Source of the DNA: Meconema thalassinum
Lineage: Eukaryota; Arthropoda; Insecta; Orthoptera; Tettigoniidae
DNA length: 64,000 nt
NCBI GenBank assembly: GCA_946902985.2
Contig: OX336389.2
Span: 172,990,704 to 173,054,703 of the forward strand
Direction: 5' to 3'
A model generated the notes under the pieces. That model searched no databases and was not told where the DNA came from. It worked only from the letters and a program-made list of their open reading frames with translations. A program made the translations under genes and the position numbers. Position 1 is the stretch's first letter. Each line of letters starts with the position of its first letter. This document shows, one piece after another, positions 33,829 through 44,763 of this stretch.

Positions 33829-34962
33829 CAACTACCATTATCCTCATAAAACCGCACCTCTGCTGGATGAGAAACCCTTGCAAGGGGGTGAGGATCAATC
33901 GCATGCCAAAAACTTGGATGAGCGGTGGGTATACATTGACCGTCGAAACTATACTAGCCCACGCTGTAACAGAATGGGCGATATAAGTCAGTACTGTAGT
34001 AGCCACTCGGTTAGGACAACGGGCTAACTCGCTCGGTACGAGCAAGAACGTTTCTACATTCAAATAACGCAGGAACATTGAAAAATAGTCATACCTTTCG
34101 TATGATGCATGATTCTACATATAATAATACCGTAATAATAATAATAATAATAACAATAATAATAATAATAATAATAATGCCTGTATTAAGTCACGTGCTA
34201 TTTTTGGCACACTTCTGATCCGCCTGTGCCTCCTTTCTTCAGCGTGTCACACTTGTACCTCTTGTTTTATTTACTTCAGTTTACTAATAATGATTGACAA
34301 GCGGTATCCCTTTTGTCTCACCTTTTTTGTTTATTTGGGACGGCCAAACTCGTTTATTTTTCTCTTCCCTTGCTGATAAAATGACAATAGTCTACTCCTT
34401 TGACTTGCACATTCTGTCACTGGTTTTATTTAAAATTAAATCCAATTCTCATTCACTGTTTTCTTTCACGCTAGCCAAATCTTTCTTACAGTCATTTTCA
34501 GCTCTCTCGTATTTTATTTAAATGAAATAAAATTCTTTCTCTCCAGAATAGTAAAATACTCCAATTACCCGTACTTGACATCGACAAATAATTGGGCGCA
34601 GTATATACGAAGAATTTGTGTGATAACATGTGATATGTTGTCTAGTGATTAGTGAAGTGACCCACCCTTTCCCGGCTTGGAGGGCCCAAGACCTGGGGAG
34701 GGGGGTTAATTTACTAATAATAAACAGTATAGGCTACATACAGTAAGTTACATGAAAATGAAAAATAAATTTACAAATAAATTTTACAATAACTTTACAA
34801 ATAAATTTACAATTTCACAATATTTACAATATTAATAGTATCGTGGTCCCACAAAGCCATCAGATGTGCCTTATCTGTGGGAACAAAATTAGTTATATTA
34901 CTTGATTATATATCATGATGGATCCTCACTGCTGACAGAAGACTTGCTTACATGTGTAGTTG
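33829..34962. other. Unassigned sequence with (TAA)n
   Basis: The start continues the retroposon interrupted at 29645. (AAT)n tracts lie at 34130-34185. Repeated ACAAATAAATTTACAA words lie at 34775-34815. No coding relic was recognised. Confidence 0.5.
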
Positions 34963-34966
34963 ATAA

Positions 34967-35679
34967 TGTTACGTGCCACCCCCCTAGTGGCACTTTTGTT
35001 AACTGGATTACGGTGGGTAGAAAGCACAACACCAATTACTGCTTAAAGAAATAATTAACTTTATTGTGGCCAGAAAGATACACTACTGAACAGCAAATAC
35101 AAGCAATTATTACCTTACTCCAGTTTCCTCACGTCGAGAATACTTCCCCTTTCACTTGTAAACAGACCACAGTTAATCCTCTCGCTAATGAGTCCAGTCC
35201 CGTACGCTGGCTGGAAATAGATGCACTAGGTCTGTCAATCACTGTTTTGCAACTCACCACAATGACCTCTCTCGCACTAGGTAAGCACACTCGCTCAAAA
35301 CACAGACAGTTCCCTGTAAGCTCCTCACTCCCTCCGCTGTCAAGAGAATCGGCTTCACTAGGGGTTTCGCAAGTCTCCACACTTCTGTCGCTCAGGATAA
35401 GCGCTCGCACTCGCTCGTAAAACACAACAACAACCACTGCTTGACAGGTCGCTCTTATATAGCAGTCCGGTGACTCAATAAATGCTTCTAGATCCATCCA
35501 GGGTTCACGGCTTCTCGAGGTTTCCATCGCTGGCTCAGTCACGAATATTCTGGACCATCCCTTTGTCCTAGTAGCCCTGTTGCATAAGGCGCACGCAATA
35601 CACGAGGCAGGGCACAGCCCAGCCCTGGGGCAGTTGTGACTCATGCGGCGAGAGATGACACAAACTCACAGCCGTAACA
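34967..35679 (-). repeat. 3' LTR of Gypsy element B (713 bp)
   Basis: Minus-strand ends are TGTTACGGCTG and ACGTAACA. It keeps the segment 35306-35493 that is missing in the other LTR. AATAAA on the minus strand (35060-35065) is a candidate polyadenylation signal. Confidence 0.93.
35454..35461 (-). promoter_or_regulatory. TATA box in the 3' LTR of element B
   Basis: TATATAAG on the minus strand is the best core-promoter candidate of the LTR. It lies inside the roughly 185-bp segment absent from the 5' LTR. Confidence 0.65.
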
Positions 35680-35692
35680 CCACCCCCTTCCT
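35680..35692 (-). promoter_or_regulatory. Polypurine tract of element B
   Basis: AGGAAGGGGGTGG on the minus strand abuts the 3' LTR, the normal primer position for plus-strand synthesis. Confidence 0.85.
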
Positions 35693-35716
35693 AAAAAGGC
35701 TGATCGTCCCGATCAA

Positions 35717-38700
35717 TCATTGGTCCGTCTGTGTCCCTCCGTAGGCTGCCAGGCGATCTCGATGAACGATCTTCATCTTCGCCCTCGGGCTCCGCTGGAT
35801 CCTGTAGACGACATCGTTGATCCGTTTCACGACTCGGTACGGGCCCTCCCAGGACTTCTGCAGTTTGGGTGACAGGCCTTTCTTCCGTAATGGGTTGAAG
35901 AGCCAGACCAGGTCGTCCTCGTGGAATCCGCCGGCATCCGTCTGCTGGTCGTATCGGGTCTTCATTCGGTCGGTCTCGATCCGCAGTTTCCTCCTCGGGA
36001 ACGCGTGCACGTCCTCCAGTTGGTCGACCAGTTCTTGACAATACTGGCTTACCGGGATCGGATCATTCCCAGGTCGGCCGAAGGCAAGATCGACAGGTAG
36101 ACGGAGCTCCCTCCCAAACATGGCTCGGGCTGGTGTGCACCCGGTGGCTTAATGCACGGCGGCGCGGTAGGCCAGGAGAAATAGTGGAAGATGTTTGTCC
36201 CAATCCCTCTGGTGCTCGCTGACGACTATTCGGAGATGGTTCTCGATGGTGCGATTGAATCGCTCTACCATCCCGTCGGACTGAGGGTGTAGCGGCGTTG
36301 TCCTTGTCTTCCGGATTCCCAGCAGCTGGCATAGGTTCTGTAACACCTGCGACTCGAAGTTCCTCCCTTGGTCTGAGTGCAGCTCCAGGGGTACTCCGTA
36401 CCGGCTGACGAATTCCTTCACCAGGGTCTCAGCAATCGTCGCGGCTTCTTGGTTAGGGAGCGCATACGCCTCCGGCCATTTGGTAAAGTAGTCGCTGACG
36501 ACTAATATGTAGCGGTACCCTGCCTCAATTAAAGGGAATGGCCCAGCAACATCGATGGCCACTCTCTCCATGGGGCCGCCCACGTTGTAGGTCTTCAGTG
36601 GACCCCGTCGTCTTCGTCCTGGGCCCTTGCTGGCTGCGCAATCGTGGCACCTCGCGCAGTGGTTCTCCACGTCTGTTCGGCATCCGATCCAGTAGAACCG
36701 CTCTCTCAGCTTCTCCAGGGTCTTCTTTATCCCTAGGTGTCCACCAGATGATCCTCCATGAACTTCCTTCAGGACTTCCTCCGTCATAGCCTTTGGAACG
36801 ACGACTTGTTCCCGAGATGTCTTCCCGTCGGTGCTCTCCCAGGTACGGCAGATGTGGCCATCCCTTACAATCAGCGAGTCCCACTGCGCCCAGTAGGACT
36901 TAAACTTTGGGCTGCAGTCACTCACAATGTTCCACCCGGGTCTGGGGACACAGGCCCTCTTCCATTCGGCTATCAGTCCCAGGTCATCATCTTCTGCTTG
37001 TGCCCGCGTGAAAGATTCGCGGCTCCAACTCCCTTGAAGTTCCACGGTAGTCCTTCGGCACTGTATCCCGGTGTTCTCCTCCCTTCGGGCACAGAAGGTG
37101 CAGTCTTCGGGGCACGGTCTCGTGACAGGGCATCGGCGTTAGAATGAAGTTGGCCTTTCCTGTGCTGAATCTCAAAGTTGTACTGTTGAAGCCTCTCTAA
37201 CCACCGCGCGAGTTGACCCTCGGGCTGCTTGAAGTTCAGGAGCCACCGCAGGGATGCATGGTCGGTCCTGATGAGAAATTCTTGCCCGTACAGGTACTTG
37301 TGGAAGTGTTCAATGGTCTTCACGATGGCGAGCAGCTCCTTCCTGGTGACGCAGTAGTTCCTTTCTGGCTTTGACAAGGCCTTGCTGAAGTAGGCCACTA
37401 CTCTCTCCTCGCCGTCCACTACTTGCGACAGGATTCCCTCTATGCCAAAGTCGCTGGCATCGGTATCGACGATGAACCTTGTTCCAGGTCTGGGGTAGGC
37501 CAGAACAGGTGCGGTTCACAGAGCCTGCTTGAGTTGTTCGAAGGCACTGTGGCATTCTGCTGTCCACGTGAAGAGTTGGTCCTTCTCAGTCAGTCGATGT
37601 AAAGGTTTGGCGATGTCGGCGAATCCTTTCACGAAGCGACGGTAATAAGTGCAGAGTCCCAGGAAGTTTCGTAGTTGGGACTTGTACTTCGGAACTGGCC
37701 ACTCCCTCACAGCTGCGGTCTTCTCTGGGTCGGTGCGCACCCCTTCCTCGGAGACGATATGCCCAAGGTACTGGACCCGCTTCTGGAAGAGCTGACACTT
37801 CTTGGGGCTCAACGTCAGCTGGGCAGCCCGTAGCTTCAACAAGATCTCCTTCAGGTTGCTGTAGTGCTCCTCGAAGCTTCTCCCCAGAACGATGACGTCG
37901 TCTAGGTAGACCAGGCAGGTCTTCCAGTGTAGTCCCCTCAGAATGGAGTCCATTAGCCTTTCGAAGGTCGCAGGGGCGTTGCACAGACCGAATGGCATGA
38001 CGGTGAACTACCAGAGCCCGCTGGTCACAGAGAACGCAGTTTTCTCGCGGTCCTTAGGGTGGACCTCCACCTGCCAGTAGCCACTCTTCAAATCCAAGGT
38101 GGAGAACCATCTCGACCCTGATATGGTGTCCAGGGTGTCGTCGATCCGGGGTAGAGGGTAGCTGTCCTTCTTCGTGACGTCATTCACCCGCCTGTAATCC
38201 ACGCAGAAGCTGGTGGAACCGTCCTTCTTCTTCACTAGCACGACCGGAGAACTCCAAGGACTATGTGATGGCTCGATCACCCCTTGCTCCTTCATCTCTT
38301 CTACCATCCGGTCGACTTCGGCTTGCTTGGCGAGCGGGACACGTCGGAATGGGGCCCTAATCGGTGCTCTGTCCCCAACGTCGATTCTGTGCTGGACCAA
38401 GCTTGTCCTGCCGAAGTCTTTGCTCCCCACGGAGAAGACGTCCTGGAATTCGCGTAGCAGGTCCTGAAGTTGGCGTGATTGTTCCTCGTCTAAATGGTCC
38501 TGGGATCCTTGGTACAGCTTCTGTAGTTCTTCTGGCAATGTGCGTCTTCTTCGGTTGTCCGTCTGCAGGTGTCCTCCCGTCGTATCTGTGATGCGGGCAA
38601 TCCAGGTAACGGGCTCGCAAACTCCTAGGTTGGTGTCCCGGTGAACCGTAATGTCGTAGTCGTTCAGGTTGGACAGGCGGACGTACGGCCGAGACATCGT

Positions 38701-39276
38701 GTTGATGAGAGTCTTGGCAACTAGCAATCCTTTTGTGTAGATGTCCTCATATTTTGGCTCGATGACAGCCGCCACTCCCTCAGCAGTTCCGTCGACAATT
38801 ACGGCAGCGCTGACCTCCGTCCTGGCGGGAACGATGACGTCTTCTCTCAGCCTTACTCGTCGTGCGGTGATGGACTCGTGCGCAGGTTGCAAAGCAAGTT
38901 CCTCACCTCCGAAGTGCAGTGTGTTGGTACTCAGATCCAAGATGATGTTGTTCTGGTCCAGGAAGTCCAGCCCGATGATCACTTCATTTGATACGTCAGC
39001 CACAAGCACTGGATGCTTTATCGCCCGTCGACCAATGACGAACTCTAGTGATGCTTCGCCATGTACCGGTGCGGTCTCTCCGGTCGCGGTTATTAGCTGG
39101 AGGTTCCTTTGTGTGGGTTGCACTCTCCACTTCGGGATCACGGTGGGACTGACGATGGTCCTCGATGCTCCCGTGTCTATTAGCATGGGCCAGCTCTCTC
39201 CGTTGACGACTCCGTCGACCATCAGGCTGCTATTGTCCCTCCGTAACTTCGTCACACGAACCTGGACTGCCGGGGC
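35717..39276 (-). pseudogene. pol: Pol polyprotein of Gypsy element B, broken
   Basis: Read on the minus strand, the protease has D-T-G-A about 27 codons after the ATG at 39255. RT has an L-D-L-K-S-G-Y motif A and Y-L-D-D near 37900. RNase H has D-T-D-A-S near 37470. Integrase has the H-x7-H ... C-x2-C zinc site, Asp in I-D-V-A-G-P, Asp in S-D-Q-G and Glu in G-M-V-E-R at D,D35E spacing. A G-P-Y motif lies in the C-terminal module. Lesions are TAG 38008-38010 (where Q is expected), TGA 37516-37518, a one-base frameshift around 37000-37045, and TAA 36149-36151 (where E is expected). Otherwise all domains are complete and well conserved. Confidence 0.92.
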
Positions 39277-39303
39277 TTAACGATTCTCACAAGCCAACCT
39301 TTG

Positions 39304-39322
39304 CCCCCCCCCCCCCCCCCCC
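39304..39322 (-). repeat. G19 tract at the gag-pol junction of element B
   Basis: Nineteen C on +, hence G19 on the coding strand, lie between the gag stop (39331-39333) and a TAA at 39277-39279 before pol. Gag, tract and pol are in one frame at the present tract length. A length change of one or two bases would alter the frame relation. Confidence 0.85.
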
Positions 39323-39330
39323 AAGGCTGG

Positions 39331-40869
39331 CTAATACTCGTTTCCCTGGGTCGCGCGGTTTTCAGACAACTGATTTCCCGTCGGGTACCCTCGGCGGCGG
39401 CGATCACCGCAGTCCTTGCTCAGGTGGCCTTTCTTACCGCAGGTCCAGCAGGTCGGTAGTCCTCTTCCGGGCCGCCTCTCCGGTTGCCTTCCGGCTGTGT
39501 CGTTGCTGGTGGTGCCGCGACTATCGAAGAAACGGCTTAGCGCCTCCATTAATTCGTCGGCCAGGGGCTTGGTCTCGTTGGTTTTTACTGGTTCGTCGAC
39601 GTCCACTTGACGCACCAGCGCGTGCATTCTGGATGCCTGTTTTGCCGTCTCGAACTCAAGTGCGTGGCTCAGCGCATCTGTCAGGGTCGTATTGCGCGCG
39701 AGTCGCAGCGCCTGTTGAGTGTCCGAGTCCCGTAGCCCGACGGTGAAAGTCTGCGTCGCTATCTGCTCCAGAAAGTCGGCCGGCGCTGTTGGGTAGGTGA
39801 GCCTTACGAGACGTGCGATGTCCATCTCGAACTCCTGCAGGGTTTCCGCGTTCTTCTGTACCCGGGTCCGGAGCTGCATCTGGTAGGCCTGCTGAAGATG
39901 GCTATCTCCATATCGGGACTCCATATGGGCGATTAGTGAAGCATTGTCCTGGGATCCAGTCGGGATGGCCTGAAGGACGTTAAGGGCGTCCTCTCTCAGC
40001 GCTACAATGAGAGCTGTAGCCTTTTCCGTGCTGTTCCAGTTGTTTATGGAACAGGCTGCCTCGAACTGACGTAAATAGATGCTCCACGGGACCTTTCCGT
40101 CGAAGGTTGGGGGCGTCACTCTGCTCTGTCCCGTTCCTGATATTCCCGGTGTACCTGTGGGCGGGCGTCGGCGCAGCTCGGCAACTTCCTCTTGAAGATC
40201 GTTGAATCTCGCTTCCATCCCCGTCGACGGGCGTTGGTTCATCTCAGAAATTTCCTTTTGTAAAGCGTTGAATTTTTCTTCCAACCCCGTCAGTGGGCGT
40301 TGGCGCAGTTCGGCAACTTCCTCTTGTAAGGCGTCGACCTTCTTTTCTACTGCTGTGACTTCCTCACGTAGGCCCTGGCAGACGGTGTTGACTTCCTGAC
40401 GCAGACCCTGTTCCAATTTCTTTTGACTTTCCTGTAATTTCGTCAGCAGACACTCTTCCAGATTTTTCTGGCCATCCAGAAATTTGGCGGTTAGGTCCTC
40501 TGCTAGCTTATTCTGACCGTCTTCTAATTTGGAAGTTAGGTCCTCGGCTAAACGTTTCTGGCTGTCTTCCATCTTCTTCAGGTCCTCCGCTAACTTATTT
40601 TGACCGTCTTCCATCTTCTTCTGGCCGTCTTCTAGCTTCTTCTGGCCGTCTTCTAATTTGGCAGTTAGGTCCTTGGTTAAATTCTTCTGGCCGTCCTCCA
40701 TCTTCTTCTGGCCGTCTTCTAATTTTGCAGTTAGGTCCTTGGTTAAATTCTTCTGGCCGTCCTCCATCTTCTTCTGGCCGGCCTCCATTTTGGTTTCCAT
40801 GCCATTTAACTTTTCTAGCAATGCTGCCAATTGGGCCTCCATTTTAGTTGTTTGTCTTATAAAGGGCAT
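39331..40869 (-). CDS. gag: Gag polyprotein of Gypsy element B
   Basis: An intact 512-codon frame starting about 85 bases after the primer-binding site. Residues about 25-180 are a repetitive coiled coil built on M-E-D-G-Q-K-K and L-T-A-K-L-E-D-G-Q units, partly in a 22-residue period. A capsid-like domain follows from about residue 245 (T-P-P-T-F-D-G-K-V-P-W). One CCHC knuckle C-W-T-C-G-K-K-G-H-L-S-K-D-C lies at 474-487 and should bind element RNA. The protein ends at TAG 39331. This is the only intact frame left in element B, so Gag could still be made if a promoter were available. Confidence 0.92.
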   Translation of the reverse strand: MPFIRQTTKMEAQLAALLEKLNGMETKMEAGQKKMEDGQKNLTKDLTAKLEDGQKKMEDGQKNLTKDLTAKLEDGQKKLEDGQKKMEDGQNKLAEDLKKMEDSQKRLAEDLTSKLEDGQNKLAEDLTAKFLDGQKNLEECLLTKLQESQKKLEQGLRQEVNTVCQGLREEVTAVEKKVDALQEEVAELRQRPLTGLEEKFNALQKEISEMNQRPSTGMEARFNDLQEEVAELRRRPPTGTPGISGTGQSRVTPPTFDGKVPWSIYLRQFEAACSINNWNSTEKATALIVALREDALNVLQAIPTGSQDNASLIAHMESRYGDSHLQQAYQMQLRTRVQKNAETLQEFEMDIARLVRLTYPTAPADFLEQIATQTFTVGLRDSDTQQALRLARNTTLTDALSHALEFETAKQASRMHALVRQVDVDEPVKTNETKPLADELMEALSRFFDSRGTTSNDTAGRQPERRPGRGLPTCWTCGKKGHLSKDCGDRRRRGYPTGNQLSENRATQGNEY

Positions 40870-40954
40870 GCACTCACAGGAAAATTAGAGAAAATGACCT
40901 GCTCGGGGTTTGAAACCAGGACCGTCAGGTGTTGTGCTTGAGTTCGTAATCCGG

Positions 40955-40966
40955 CTTCTGACACCA
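40955..40966 (-). promoter_or_regulatory. Primer-binding site of element B
   Basis: TGGTGTCAGAAG on the minus strand starts two bases after the 5' LTR. It is complementary to a tRNA ending CTTCTGACACCA, which fits tRNA-Leu from memory. Match beyond 12 bases is poor. Confidence 0.75.
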
Positions 40967-40968
40967 GT

Positions 40969-41496
40969 TGTTACGTGCCACCCCACTAGTGGCACTTTTG
41001 TTAACTGGATTACGGTAGGTAGAAAGCACAACACCAATTACTGCTTAAAGAAATAATTAACTTTATTGTGGCCAGAAAGATACACTACTCAACAGCAAAT
41101 ACAAGCAATTATTACCTTACTCCAGTTTCCTCACGTCGAGAATACTTCCCCTTTCACTTGTCAACAGACCACAGTTAATCCTCTCGCTAATGAGTCCGGT
41201 CCCGTACGCTGGCTGGAAATAGCTGCACTAGGTCTGTCAATCACTGTTTTGCAACTCACCACAATGACCTCTCTCGCACTAGGTAAGCACACTCGCTTAA
41301 AACACAGGCTCCATCCAGGGTTCACGGCTTCTCGAGGTTTCCATCGCTGGCTCAGTCACGAATATTCTGGACCATCCCTTTGTCCTAGTAGCCCTGTTGC
41401 ATAAGGCGCACGCAATACACGAGGCAGGGCACAGCCCAGCCCTGGGGCAGTTGTGACTCATGCGGCGAGAGATGACACAAACTCACAGCCGTAACA
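40969..41496 (-). repeat. 5' LTR of Gypsy element B with promoter deletion (528 bp)
   Basis: Aligned to the 3' LTR it lacks about 185 bp, with the junction near 41308-41311 (CACAGGCTCCATCC). The missing part holds the TATA box and adjoining upstream sequence. Since transcription starts in the 5' LTR, this copy is probably transcriptionally dead from its own promoter. Confidence 0.93.
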
Positions 41497-41676
41497 ATAA
41501 ATTAATTGTGTACAATGAAAACCTAGATTAGCTGACTTAGCTCACTGATAGTTTTCCTGTGACGTTTTTCAATTCGTTTCTTTGCTACGTTTAATGGAAG
41601 GTTTCTTAATGTTGCTGGTCAAGAATTTAATATAGGCTACTTGGTATTACAACTTTCATTTCTTGTTTCCCATATG

Positions 41677-41984
41677 AGGTAGTAGTAGTAATAGTAGTAA
41701 GTGTATTTGTAATTGAGGCTAGGATTGGGATGGAGGCAGTGGCTTTAAGTTAGGAACCATCCCGGAATTTGGCTGGAGTAGAAATAGGAAACCACGAAAA
41801 ACTGCTTCTATGATGGCCGAGGTGGGAATCGGAACCGCCTGTCCTCACTTTTGCCTCATGAGGCTGAGTGAACCACGTTCCAGCCCTCAGACCAGAATTA
41901 TATTTCTTGAAAGAGTCGGGAATCGCCTCCGGAACTCCGGAGCAACATCTACAGTGCTAGCCGTTGCACCAAGCGGTGGTCTGA
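41677..41984 (-). repeat. tRNA-derived SINE
   Basis: Same family as 10286-10588, ending at the left in (TAG)n (41677-41700). Two tRNA-like tracts are seen, at 41819-41839 and around 41910-41980. The internal B box is mutated (GGAATCGGAACC). Confidence 0.75.
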
Positions 41985-42049
41985 AAAGGAGTCACACCAC
42001 CTGCTAGCAGAATGGCACCAAACAATTTCCCACTGGCTCTATCACCAGT

Positions 42050-42215
42050 GCTCTCTTTTTACCCTTTATTGATGCTATTATCTAATCAAAAGGTATTAAG
42101 AAACGGGACCGGCCTTGTCTGGATAAGCAAGTTAATAACCCCGGCCGGATTTTTGCGGATGACATCCTCCTGGTCACTTGTGACACTCGTAAGTATACTA
42201 ACAGTGCAACAATTA
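42050..42215 (+). pseudogene. LINE reverse transcriptase fragment
   Basis: Reads F-I-D-A-I-I, then after stops F-A-D-D-I-L-L-V-T at about 42152-42178. F-A-D-D is the catalytic motif C of non-LTR reverse transcriptases, and the distance from the L-Y-I-D-like segment is about right. It is cut off by the (GAT)n and GGGGCC repeat that follows. Only some 50 codons survive. Confidence 0.6.
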
Positions 42216-42300
42216 GATGATGATGATGATGATGATAATTGTTTTAAGGGGCCTAACATATAGGTTATCGGCCCCTTGGTGTATTCTTTGGAATACACGG
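42216..42300. repeat. GGGGCC-hairpin retroposon fragment
   Basis: (GAT)n, TTGTTTTAAGGGGCCTAACA, then GGTTATCGGCCCC, the same arrangement as at 29526 and 54387. A small palindrome GTGTATTC/GAATACAC follows at 42279-42298. Confidence 0.7.
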
Positions 42301-44505
42301 TAAGATAGAGTAAGCTTTTGCTTCTCTTTGCTTTAGTTCATCCCTTCCTTTTTTCGCAAACACCAACAGTGATCTCCTGATTTTTCTTTGTTGGTATATG
42401 TTTCTTACACCACCTGTAAGTCTGTTCTAGATATATATCTTCCATGACCCACCTAGCGTCATCTAGCAGCGAATCTCTGAAGTTCCTAATTTCTTCCCTG
42501 TACAAGAGGACTTCCTTACCAATCTAGCCACTAGATCTCGTCGCTATCGCCAGCTATCATCTCCGTGATAAGAGAACTTCGTCTACTTTTTCACCCACCA
42601 GGCTGCGCTAGTGACTCCTGCTATCAACTCTTTGAAGACCATTTCATCAAGAAGATTTTTATTACTGTAAAGTTGGCTATTCTTATATGTATTCCTTTTG
42701 TCTCCTACCCCCACTCTTTTTCCCTTCCCCGGTCCCTCCGCGCTCCGTTGAGCGGGTCGCACTTGTACGTCGGAAGTCAAACCAGTCAGTTGGAGTTTAA
42801 CTAAAGCTCGCTTCCTCTATTCAAGAGGCAAACTTTTAAATTCGACGCCATGTTCGAGTTTTAAAACCAACCGTCAACAGCAACATCGCCTTCTTCATGA
42901 AGCAAAGATAAGTACCGACTTCATGTTTTAACCACATTTTCATCGCTTTTAAATGGCTCAATGCTTTTATTTGGATTTTATAGACAGTGAAAGTTGCTAT
43001 GTGATAATAACTGCTTTCAAGAGATCTTCTTGATCAAACTCAAACTATCAAGTCTAACTTTCAAAATGAAAGATTTTCTGACATGCTATCTCACATCGAG
43101 GGATATTTCTAAAATACCCACTGTCTATATAATCAAGTTTTCCGCCGAGGGATTCTCTATCCAATGTAAACAACTTATCATTGCTCTGGAACCTTCCAGA
43201 ACCTACATTCTATCTACCAGTTATACTGTCATGTACTTTCCACTCATATATGGGAATACTTTTTCAACCTAAGTAATCTTCCTTATGAACTGCTAATCAA
43301 TATCTAATTTTTCTTCCTCCGTTGGGATTTTTTTCTGGTGCATTCAACTATAACCTACAAGTTTTTCAAGCAATAGACTCTCGTAAATCTAGTGCAACTA
43401 GTTATTTTCCACCATTGTAATAACTTTCTTTGCCATCAACGTTTTGTGCTACTACAGTGAACTCTTCAACTATATCAACAGACTATAGTGAAAACAGTGC
43501 CTGTTCAACTTTTCATCCGCGTCGCGCTCGTCCGAGTACAATAAATACGGCCATGAACACTTTTCCACAATCCCATTTGATCTTTCCCAAACCCTTTACT
43601 AACAAACTAAAATAATAAAATTGTTACTTTAGGTCTTTTTTCAATGAGGTGTCACTCTACATAAGTGCCCTCCCTTATTTGCTCCACGTATAACGAATTA
43701 ATGTCTGTAAAACTTCGTGTCTAGTACACGCCTTAAATTATATTGTTTCTCCCTTCTAATGAGGGAATCCAATTCTTTCAACTCAAAAGTGAGTTATCTC
43801 TAGGTTTCACGAAAGGGAAATTTGCCCCATTTTTCTCGTGATCCCTACTTAAACATAGGAGTTCTAGAAACTTCCTTTCAATTTTTTCTCTTCAGGTTTC
43901 ACAATAAGTGATCTGCCCTATTTGTATAATCTCCTATGTATAATCATTAAGCGTAGTTCTGCATTAATACAAGAAGTTATAGAAACGTCTATTTCATTCT
44001 TCCTGTTTTTGTTGTTGTTACTTTCGAGGTTGTTATTTGGTCATATTTCTAAGATACCTATCTAGAAATCCTTAAAGTACACACCTTGTACTTGATTTAT
44101 TGTTTAACTTTAATTACGTCAATTATCTTTAAGTTTTCCATTTATTCATCTTAGCAACATTTCCAAATCTTACGAAGATTTTAAAGCATATAAAAGGTTT
44201 AAAACCAAAAGAATTGTCAATTGCCTGGCGCAAGCTTTAGATGTTTTCGGAGGTCTGCGACCCCAATTGTTTATAAAAATCAAAATTATATATTTGTTAC
44301 ATAAACTACTTCCTTTTACATTGTTAAATAAATTAAGATTTGTTCTTTGCTTTATCATTTCTCTAACATAACGGTTAGGCAAGATCCTGTCTTCCTTTAC
44401 TCTTCCTAGGTTTATGCCCTCTTTAATAAAAATAAATCTATTGATAGGGTTTTCACCACTTGTTGCATTTGAGCAAGAACTCTTAGTTAGTAACTTAGTA
44501 AAGTC
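42301..44505. other. Unassigned 2.2-kb sequence
   Basis: Pyrimidine-rich and AT-rich with no recognised domain, tRNA-like head or inverted repeat. Being next to two Penelope-type palindromes it could be body sequence of such an element, but I found no reverse transcriptase or GIY-YIG motif. Confidence 0.45.
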
Positions 44506-44573
44506 TAAGTTATGCAAATGTCCACTTTACAATAGAAAATTATCTTTTTATGTATCACTTGATGTCAATATAC

Positions 44574-44618
44574 ATTTTGAGACATGTTTCGGCTCTGTGA
44601 GCCTTCTTCAGTCAAAAT
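44574..44618 (-). ncRNA. Hammerhead ribozyme-like motif, minus strand
   Basis: This is the mirror of 44719-44763 and identical in its core: CTGAAGA, helix II GGCTC/GAGCC, GAAA, ACATGT and helix I ATTTTGA/TCAAAAT. Confidence 0.6.
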
Positions 44619-44718
44619 CACTAAAAAATTCTCCTAACACAGTCTAATGTTTGGTCTCTCATAATTTTTTTTTAATGAGAGACCAAACACTAGACTGTGT
44701 TAGGAGAATTTGTTAGTG

Positions 44719-44763
44719 ATTTTGACTGAAGAAGGCTCACAGAGCCGAAACATGTCTCAAAAT
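44719..44763 (+). ncRNA. Hammerhead ribozyme-like motif, minimal type I
   Basis: Helix I is ATTTTGA (44719-44725) with TCAAAAT (44757-44763), 7 bp perfect. The core box CTGAAGA (44726-44732) fits CUGANGA. Helix II is GGCTC/GAGCC (44734-44738/44742-44746) with an ACA loop, then GAAA (44747-44750). Helix III is only the self-complementary ACATGT, followed by GUC as the expected cleavage triplet. One extra A precedes helix II. Such minimal forms with tiny helix III are described from metazoan Penelope-like elements and are thought to act as dimers. Confidence 0.65.

Larger units (their letters stand above)
34967..41496 (-). mobile_element. Ty3/Gypsy LTR retrotransposon B, structurally complete
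   Basis: Two LTRs (34967-35679, 40969-41496) are flanked by the 4-bp duplication ATAA (34963-34966, 41497-41500). On the minus strand the order is 5' LTR, primer-binding site, gag, pol, polypurine tract, 3' LTR; there is no env. LTRs differ by about seven substitutions over some 525 aligned bases by eye, so the insertion is fairly young. Coding damage and a deleted 5' LTR promoter make it nonautonomous. Confidence 0.95.

Noticed and set aside
35064..35644. Frames of 118 and 171 codons
   Set aside because: They lie in the LTR of element B and are repeated in the other LTR; no protein similarity.
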